Shown: one piece after another, positions 8,135 through 12,833 of the stretch | Numbering within the stretch: position 1 is the stretch's first letter | Layout of the letters: each line of letters begins with the position of its first letter | From: Nitrospiraceae bacterium | GTDB lineage: Bacteria > Nitrospirota > Thermodesulfovibrionia > Thermodesulfovibrionales > UBA9159 | Assembly: GCA_003453735.1 (NCBI GenBank) | Contig: DMNE01000520.1 | Span: 144-12,976 of the forward strand | Reading direction: 5' to 3' | Length of the DNA stretch: 12,833 nucleotides | Translations under genes and position numbers: made by a program | The notes under the pieces: generated by a model | What the model was told of the DNA's origin: nothing | The model's database searches: none | The model's input: the letters and a program-made list of their open reading frames with translations, nothing else

Positions 8135-9423
8135 GCTTCTTTGCAGACCTTCACATCCATTCACGATATTCCCGAGCAACGAGCGGAGACATGTCTCCCG
8201 AAGTCCTCTCGAAATGGGCTCAGCTAAAGGGTATTACCGTAATCGGGACAGGGGATTTTACTCATCCGCTCTGGCTGAAAGAGCTGAGGGAAAAGCTTGA
8301 ACCTGCTGGCGCAGATTTATTCCGATTGAGAAAGGGGTTCGGCTCTGATGACATCCCAGATTCTTGCAGGGCTGAGGTCTTTTTCCTGCCCTCTGCCGAA
8401 ATAAGCTGCATCTATAGCAAAGGAGGAAAGACGCGGAAGATACATTCCCTCGTATTTGTCCCAGACTTTAAAAGCGCAGAAAAGGTAAATGCCGCTCTCT
8501 CAAAAATTGGCAATCTCAAGAGCGATGGAAGGCCGATCCTCGGGCTCGATGCAAAGGAACTTCTCAAAATCGTACTGGCGTCTTCTCCTAAGGCCATACT
8601 CGTCCCCGCACACGCATGGACTCCCCATTTCTCCGTCTTCGGCGCGGTCTCCGGATTTGATTCTCTCGAGGAATGTTTTGAAGAATTGACTCCTTCCATT
8701 CATGCCATAGAAACTGGACTTTCTTCGGACCCGTCCATGAACTGGCGCCTTTCATCCCTCGATCAGATAACACTCATATCCAATTCGGACGCCCATTCAC
8801 CCGCAAAGTTAGGGCGAGAGGGAACTATCTTCGATACAGCGGTTTCCTATGGAACCGTTATGCACGCTATCAGGACAAGAGAGGGCTTTCTCGGAACCAT
8901 TGAGTTTTTCCCTGAAGAAGGAAAGTATCACTATGATGGCCACAGGGCATGCGGAGTAAGCTTATCTCCGAAGGAAACGATACGACATAACTATCTCTGT
9001 CCTGTTTGTGGCAGGAAGGTCACGGTGGGTGTCACGCACAGGGTTGAAAAACTAGCGGATAGGGAAGACGGCTTCAGACCGCCAGGGGCACCGGTCTTTC
9101 ATTCGATGGTTCCACTGCAGGAGATTATCGCTGAGGCGCTCCAGACCGGAGTACATACGAAGGGAGTTGATGCGATATATTTTTCGATGCTCGAAAAGCT
9201 CGGAAATGAATTCAGGATTTTGATGGATTTGCCTATCAAAAATATCGAAAAGGCAGGCTCTCCCAAAGTTGCCGAAGCCATATCGAGGATGCGCTCAGGA
9301 GATGTGCACATTACGCCAGGGTTTGATGGAGCATATGGAAAGATAAAAATTTTCGAGAGGACCGGTAAGAAGGCTATCGGGGGCAAGGGAATGCGCAACC
9401 TGACACTGAAGCCTCAAAAATAG
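8131..9423 (+). CDS. PHP-domain endonuclease Q-like protein
   Basis: The 430-aa protein starts at a GTG (8131-8133) that overlaps the trpS stop, with GGGAAG nine bases upstream. The N-terminal half is a PHP metal-dependent phosphoesterase domain: DLHIHSRYS at 6-14, GTGDFTHP at 39-46, SAEIS at 88-92 (Glu90), His105 in KIHSLVF, His161 in PAHAW and NSDAH at 218-222, so the metal ligands are complete. A zinc-finger-like segment follows, with Cys274 and CPVCGRK at 290-296 (Cys290, Cys293), then a helical C-terminal part. This architecture and length match the TIGR00375 family that includes archaeal and Bacillus endonuclease Q, which nicks DNA 5' of deaminated bases (hypoxanthine, uracil) and abasic sites. 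A DNA repair role is inferred from the family; the operon link to trpS gives no extra hint. Confidence 0.85.
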   Translation: MSFFADLHIHSRYSRATSGDMSPEVLSKWAQLKGITVIGTGDFTHPLWLKELREKLEPAGADLFRLRKGFGSDDIPDSCRAEVFFLPSAEISCIYSKGGKTRKIHSLVFVPDFKSAEKVNAALSKIGNLKSDGRPILGLDAKELLKIVLASSPKAILVPAHAWTPHFSVFGAVSGFDSLEECFEELTPSIHAIETGLSSDPSMNWRLSSLDQITLISNSDAHSPAKLGREGTIFDTAVSYGTVMHAIRTREGFLGTIEFFPEEGKYHYDGHRACGVSLSPKETIRHNYLCPVCGRKVTVGVTHRVEKLADREDGFRPPGAPVFHSMVPLQEIIAEALQTGVHTKGVDAIYFSMLEKLGNEFRILMDLPIKNIEKAGSPKVAEAISRMRSGDVHITPGFDGAYGKIKIFERTGKKAIGGKGMRNLTLKPQK

Positions 9424-9580
9424 GATTTCCGAGAGCTGATCTCCAGAAGAACTCTTCGCATACGGGTTTCGGTTTATAGAAGGTTTTCCCTGCTGCGACA
9501 AAAAGTGCGTGCTATTTAGTATAAAGCATAACGCTTACTATCCCTTCTGATCCACTATCCCGACGATTACAGGAATTGTT

Positions 9581-9592
9581 GAGAGCGCTCTC
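9581..9592. repeat. 12-bp perfect palindrome
   Basis: GAGAGCGCTCTC is fully self-complementary and without a spacer. It lies only three bases before the next inverted repeat, at 9596-9615. It could be a dimeric protein site or part of a structured transcript; nothing in the sequence tells which. Confidence 0.45.
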
Positions 9593-9595
9593 CTC

Positions 9596-9615
9596 GCTAA
9601 GAGATACCTCTTAGC
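9596..9615. repeat. 8-bp inverted repeat with 4-nt loop
   Basis: The arms GCTAAGAG (9596-9603) and CTCTTAGC (9608-9615) are perfect complements around ATAC. No T-run follows on either strand, so it is not a standard intrinsic terminator. On the minus strand the stop of a 41-codon frame lies inside it. Confidence 0.45.
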
Positions 9616-9738
9616 CCTTGAGAATATTCAAACCCTCGGTCTCTGCGGTATCTCCAACCATCAAAGAAACAGATCTTCCCGAAGGCGTTATGAGGGTGAG
9701 CATATCACCTATTCGGCGGATTGATGAGCTATCCATCC

Positions 9739-9769
9739 TTGACTTCCATCAGTTTAGATGAGTTATTAT
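9739..9769 (+). promoter_or_regulatory. Possible serS promoter
   Basis: TTGACT (9739-9744) matches the -35 consensus at five of six positions and TATTAT (9764-9769) the -10 at five of six. The spacing is 19 nt, longer than the ideal 17. If used, transcription would start just before the hairpin at 9774-9793. The other strand reads TATAAT over nearly the same bases (9763-9768), without a -35. Confidence 0.3.
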
Positions 9770-9773
9770 AGCA

Positions 9774-9793
9774 AATTCCGGAGACCCGGAATT
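9774..9793 (+). promoter_or_regulatory. Perfect hairpin directly upstream of the serS ribosome site
   Basis: AATTCCGG (9774-9781) and CCGGAATT (9786-9793) are perfect 8-bp arms around the tetranucleotide AGAC. The right arm ends two bases before AAGGAG (9796-9801), the ribosome site that fixes the serS start at the GTG 9809-9811 after a 7-nt spacer. It could be an operator near the transcription start or a 5' mRNA stem; no T-run is present. Confidence 0.45.
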
Positions 9794-9808
9794 GTAAGGA
9801 GATGACGC

Positions 9809-11074
9809 GTGCTTGACGTAAGATTCGTGAGAGACAATGTCGAGGTCATAACAACTGCCATCAGAAAGAGGAACCACGAGCTCTCTCTCACTGAATTCCT
9901 CTCCATGGATGAGGAAAGGAGAAATATTCTGAAAGAGGCTGAGGACCTCAGAAACAGAAGGAATACGGTATCAGAACAGATCGGAAGACTCAAAAAACAG
10001 AGACAAGAGGCGACTGATCTCCTCGATGAGATGAGGTCCGTTTCGGATAGAATAAAGCAGATGGATGAGAAGCTCAAAATTCTGGACGAAAAAATCAAAA
10101 CCTTCCTTCTCAATGTCCCGAACATTCCCCATAAGTCCGTGCCTGTTGGGAAAGATGAAGCGGACAATGTAGTGGCAAGAACATGGGGAGAACCGAAAAT
10201 ATTTGACTTCCCGCCTCTCAATCACTGGGATATAGCCGAAATGCAGGGGATCATCGACTTTGACAGGGCCTCAAAGATTGCGGGAGCGCGGTTTGCTCTG
10301 CTGAAAGGCCAGGGTGCGAAACTCGAACGGACTTTAATAAACTTTATGCTGGATTTGAATACATCAAAGGGATACACTGAGGTATTTCCTCCGATCCTCG
10401 TAAACCGCGAGAGCATGACCGGAACGGGACAGCTTCCCAAATTCGAATCCGAGCTATTCAGGATAGCAGACCCCGAACTGTATCTCATCCCGACGGCAGA
10501 GGTTCCTGTCACAAACATGTATCGAGACGAGATACTCCAGGAGAAAGATTTGCCCCTATCTTACACCGCTTATACCCCTTGTTTTAGACGTGAGGCGGGT
10601 TCATACGGTAAAGATACCAGGGGCCTCATACGGCAACACCAGTTCAACAAAGTGGAGCTCGTCAAATTTGTAAAACCGGAAGATTCCTACGATGAACTCG
10701 AATGGCTTACGCTGGATGCTGAAAATATCCTCCAGCAACTCGGTTTGCCTTACAGAGTTGTCGTGCTCTGCACCGCAGACCTCGGCTTTTCATCAGCCAA
10801 GACCTATGACCTCGAGGTCTGGCTTCCTGGCCAACAACGATATAGGGAGATCTCTTCATGTTCCAATTTCGAAGATTTTCAGGCGAGGAGGGCAGATATC
10901 AGGTTTAAGCGCAATGGCAAAAAAGGCACAGAATTTGTGCACACGTTGAACGGTTCAGGCCTTGCAATCGGCCGGACGGTTGTGGCGATCCTTGAGAATT
11001 ATCAGCAGAAAGACGGAACCATTTCGATACCGGAGGCATTGAGGCCCTATATGGGGAGAAGCACCATTCCGTGA
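9809..11074 (+). CDS. serS: Seryl-tRNA synthetase
   Basis: This class II aminoacyl-tRNA synthetase charges tRNA-Ser (and tRNA-Sec where present). The 421-aa length is typical. Residues about 28-100 form the N-terminal antiparallel coiled coil that binds the long variable arm of tRNA-Ser, with heptad-rich charged sequence. The catalytic domain shows GARFALLKG at 159-167, [11 protein letters not shown] at 226-236 (the TAE serine-binding loop at 229-231), motif 2 as [22 protein letters not shown] from 258 and motif 3 as [19 protein letters not shown] at 381-399. The start is GTG, chosen because AAGGAG lies seven bases upstream and the protein then begins [10 protein letters not shown], the normal SerRS N-terminus. 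Confidence 0.98.
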   Translation: MLDVRFVRDNVEVITTAIRKRNHELSLTEFLSMDEERRNILKEAEDLRNRRNTVSEQIGRLKKQRQEATDLLDEMRSVSDRIKQMDEKLKILDEKIKTFLLNVPNIPHKSVPVGKDEADNVVARTWGEPKIFDFPPLNHWDIAEMQGIIDFDRASKIAGARFALLKGQGAKLERTLINFMLDLNTSKGYTEVFPPILVNRESMTGTGQLPKFESELFRIADPELYLIPTAEVPVTNMYRDEILQEKDLPLSYTAYTPCFRREAGSYGKDTRGLIRQHQFNKVELVKFVKPEDSYDELEWLTLDAENILQQLGLPYRVVVLCTADLGFSSAKTYDLEVWLPGQQRYREISSCSNFEDFQARRADIRFKRNGKKGTEFVHTLNGSGLAIGRTVVAILENYQQKDGTISIPEALRPYMGRSTIP

Positions 11075-11077
11075 TGC

Positions 11078-11093
11078 TGAACACAGTTGTTCA
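11078..11093. repeat. Short inverted repeat between serS and the LysM gene
   Basis: TGAACA (11078-11083) and TGTTCA (11088-11093) are perfect 6-bp arms around CAGT, four bases after the serS stop. There is no following T-run. It could be a small protein site or chance. Confidence 0.25.
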
Positions 11094-11139
11094 TGTCCGT
11101 TATCGCTAAAGTAAATGAGAGCGCCAAGAAGGAGGAAAT

Positions 11140-12153
11140 ATGAAAAAAATTCAACAATGCTTTGCCCTCGCCGGCATGACGGTGATCCTCATCGCATGCG
11201 TTGTGGGAACTGCGTACTCGCAGAATCAAGAGTATAAGGAATATACGGTATCCAAGGGAGAAACGCTCTGGGGTATATCTTCAAAGGAAATCGTTGACCC
11301 TTTTCTTTGGCCAAAGATATGGAAAGAGAATCCCGAGATCAAGAATCCTGACCTCATCTATCCCGGACAGACAATCAGGATCCCTTTCTATCTTCTTCAG
11401 AAGCAGGTAGAACCTGCACCCGCTGAGAAGATGTATGAAAAGGCAAGAGAGACACCTGAGGTAAAGCCTGCGGCAAAGGAAACGCCAGTGGCAGAAAAGA
11501 TACTCCCAGCAGAGAAAAAATATCTTATCGACAAAGCCACGCTCATGTCGAGTGGTTATATTGCTGAGAAGATAGAGAGTAAGGGCGAGATTATCGGTGC
11601 GCCGACGGACAGAACCGCTTTGGGGAAAGGAGATTACGCCTATATAAAGACAGTTAATGGCGCCCTGCCCGGTGATAGGTTCTATATCTTTCGCTCGGCA
11701 GGAAAGGTGAAGCATCCCGAAACCGGTGCGCTGATGGGGTATCTCATCAATGTGGTGGGAATTGCAGAAGTCGTGGGGAAAGAGAGTGGTCAGACAAAAG
11801 TCAACATAACAGATTCTTTTGACCAAGTTGATGTCGGGGATCTCCTTGACACCTACTATGAGCTAGACCAACCTTTCCTCCTTGAAACTGCAAGAACGTT
11901 TTCGAAAGCAGGTTTTATCGTTGCCGCAAAAGGAAGGCACGCAGCCACTCCTTCTTTTGACATTGTTTATATTGATAAAGGCAGCAAGGACGGCTTGGAG
12001 GTCGGTGATATGGTGGCCATGACATCGAGGAACTCTTATGACATTCCTAACGGTACTATACAGATAATCAGCATGAGAGAAACTAGCGCAACCGCCATAA
12101 TCAAGGAATCTGCAAAAGAGGTCAAGGTAGGTGACAGAATAGGGGCAGAGTAA
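11140..12153 (+). CDS. Exported LysM-domain protein
   Basis: The 337-aa protein starts with an export signal (MKK, then a hydrophobic stretch about 9-26). Cleavage after AYS (residue 27) looks most likely; LIAC at 17-20 also resembles a lipobox, but the hydrophobic residues after the Cys make a lipoprotein less likely. A single LysM domain covers about 34-82 (YTVSKGETLWGISSK ... NPDLIYPGQTIRIP), with the extended insertion (DPFLWPKIWKENPEI) common in Gram-negative LysM proteins, and should bind peptidoglycan glycan strands. A Pro/Ala/Glu/Lys-rich linker (about 90-127) joins it to a C-terminal part of about 210 residues that I cannot assign. That part contains repeated G-D turns (LGKGDYAYI, LPGDRFYIFR, VDVGDLL, LEVGDMVAM, VKVGDRIG), suggesting small beta-barrel modules. 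A near-consensus AAGGAGG at 11129-11135 precedes the ATG. The role, probably envelope maintenance, is inferred. Confidence 0.88.
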   Translation: MKKIQQCFALAGMTVILIACVVGTAYSQNQEYKEYTVSKGETLWGISSKEIVDPFLWPKIWKENPEIKNPDLIYPGQTIRIPFYLLQKQVEPAPAEKMYEKARETPEVKPAAKETPVAEKILPAEKKYLIDKATLMSSGYIAEKIESKGEIIGAPTDRTALGKGDYAYIKTVNGALPGDRFYIFRSAGKVKHPETGALMGYLINVVGIAEVVGKESGQTKVNITDSFDQVDVGDLLDTYYELDQPFLLETARTFSKAGFIVAAKGRHAATPSFDIVYIDKGSKDGLEVGDMVAMTSRNSYDIPNGTIQIISMRETSATAIIKESAKEVKVGDRIGAE

Positions 12154-12159
12154 TATTCT

Positions 12160-12201
12160 CCTGAAGAGACAAAAACCCGCCATGGTTTTTGTCTCTTCAG
12201 G
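12160..12201. terminator. 18-bp perfect hairpin between convergent genes
   Basis: CCTGAAGAGACAAAAACC (12160-12177) and its exact complement (12184-12201) flank the 6-nt loop CGCCAT. The hairpin starts six bases after the LysM stop and ends eleven bases before the rpoD stop on the other strand, where a shared bidirectional terminator would be expected. It is unusual in lacking a T-run after the stem on either strand; the A5/T5 tracts lie inside the stem. Confidence 0.6.
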
Positions 12202-12212
12202 GAACTCAGGTC

Positions 12213-12833
12213 TCAGGTCGTCAGTATCTTCAGTGCCCTCAACCTGCTCGGATGTTTAAGCTTTCGCAATGCCTTTGCTTCTATCTGGCGCACCCTTTCT
12301 CTTGTAATACAAAGGTACCTTCCTACCTCTTCCAGGGTGTGGTCTCTCTCGGCCCCAATGCCGAACCGCATCCGTATTACCTTTTCTTCCTTTGGGGTTA
12401 ACGTCCTCAAAACCCTCTGGATGTGTTCAGATATTTCGATCCTCTCGGCATCAGAGTACGGGGAAGGGCTATTCTTATCTCCAATGAAATCTTCCAGTTC
12501 GGTATCCTCATCGCCTACGGGGGTCTGCAGAGCAATAGGATCTTGAATCGCCCTGAAAACTTCCTCCACTTTCCGACTCGGTACGCTCAATTTTTGTGCG
12601 ATCTCTTCATTGCTTGGCTCTCTGCCCAGCTGCTGGGTAAGTTCGCGGGAGGCTTTGGTAACCCTGTTGTAGAATTCCATCATATGGACCGGCACGCGGA
12701 TGGTCTTGGTCTGGTCGATAAGGGCGCGCGTTATCGCCTGCCTTATCCACCAGGTGGCGTATGTGGAAAATTTAAAGCCCTTCTCATATTTGAACTTGTC
12801 AACGGCCTTCATGAGGCCGATATTGCCTTCCTG
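12213..12833 (-). CDS. rpoD: RNA polymerase primary sigma factor, C-terminal part (truncated by window edge)
   Basis: The frame stays open to the right edge (last codons read [14 protein letters not shown]), so the 5' part lies outside the window and the internal ATG at 12812 is not the start. The 206 residues seen cover region 2.3/2.4 ([17 protein letters not shown]), region 3 ([28 protein letters not shown]), the group-1 linker with [24 protein letters not shown], and region 4 ([19 protein letters not shown]) with the -35-binding helix-turn-helix [23 protein letters not shown]. These match primary sigma-70 rather than the shorter RpoS or RpoH. The product directs RNA polymerase to housekeeping promoters. 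It converges with the LysM gene. Confidence 0.95.
   Translation of the reverse strand, partial: QEGNIGLMKAVDKFKYEKGFKFSTYATWWIRQAITRALIDQTKTIRVPVHMMEFYNRVTKASRELTQQLGREPSNEEIAQKLSVPSRKVEEVFRAIQDPIALQTPVGDEDTELEDFIGDKNSPSPYSDAERIEISEHIQRVLRTLTPKEEKVIRMRFGIGAERDHTLEEVGRYLCITRERVRQIEAKALRKLKHPSRLRALKILTT

Larger units (their letters stand above)
9424..9808. other. 385-nt intergenic region with three perfect palindromes
   Basis: No convincing gene is present. Three perfect inverted repeats occur: 9581-9592, 9596-9615 and 9774-9793 (listed separately). On the minus strand there is a 41-codon frame (9611-9736). Just beyond it, in another frame, is an open stretch of about 29 codons (9538-9627) that reads somewhat protein-like (LARRALSTIPVIVGIVDQKG). 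Together they could be a broken small gene, but no family is recognised and chance is a fair explanation. No clear terminator with a T-run follows the PHP gene. Confidence 0.4.

Noticed and set aside
11078..11093. LexA-type SOS box
   Set aside because: The arms TGAACA/TGTTCA look vaguely like a Gram-positive LexA site, but the spacing and flanks do not match it and the adjacent genes are not SOS genes.
11281..11826. 181-codon minus-strand ORF
   Set aside because: It is antisense to the LysM gene and has no recognisable domain.
12213..12812. Complete 199-aa sigma factor starting at the ATG at 12812
   Set aside because: The frame continues through sigma region 2 sequence (QEGNIGL) to the window edge, so this ATG is internal to a longer gene.

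Overview
The window looks like an ordinary chromosomal housekeeping region of a Gram-negative (LPS-making) bacterium. A gene set for making CMP-KDO implies an outer membrane. KdsA is of the metal-dependent (Cys) type, PEPCK is divergent, a site-2 protease precedes trpS, and an EndoQ-like PHP protein and a LysM protein with a long C-terminal part are present. By recall this mix fits Nitrospirota or a lineage formerly placed in Deltaproteobacteria, but taxonomy is inferred from protein flavour and gene order only. I see no rRNA, tRNA, insertion sequence, prophage or CRISPR array.

Left third (135-4592, minus strand): the operon is read right to left as kdsB, pyrG, kdsA, then a 0.23 kb gap and kdsD. 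KdsD makes arabinose-5-phosphate, KdsA condenses it with PEP to KDO-8-phosphate, and KdsB activates KDO with CTP, which PyrG supplies. kdsB/pyrG overlap by 22 nt and pyrG/kdsA by 4 nt (GTGA), suggesting translational coupling. The phosphatase kdsC is not in the window.

Middle (4722-9423, plus strand, divergent from kdsB): a divergent ATP-type PEP carboxykinase is followed, in a TGATG overlap, by an M50-family site-2 protease. After a 78-nt spacer with hairpins and a tiny upstream ORF come trpS and, in a GTGA overlap, a PHP-domain protein of the endonuclease Q type.

Right part (9424-12833): a 385-nt non-coding stretch with three perfect palindromes precedes serS (GTG start). A secreted or envelope LysM protein follows. 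The plus-strand series ends at an 18-bp perfect hairpin set between the LysM gene and the convergent 3' part of a primary sigma factor gene (rpoD), which runs off the right edge.

No clearly new system was found. The points worth a second look are the divergent PEPCK, the palindrome-rich serS leader, the trpS leader, the strong hairpin without a T-tract between convergent genes, and the paired palindromes at the left edge.
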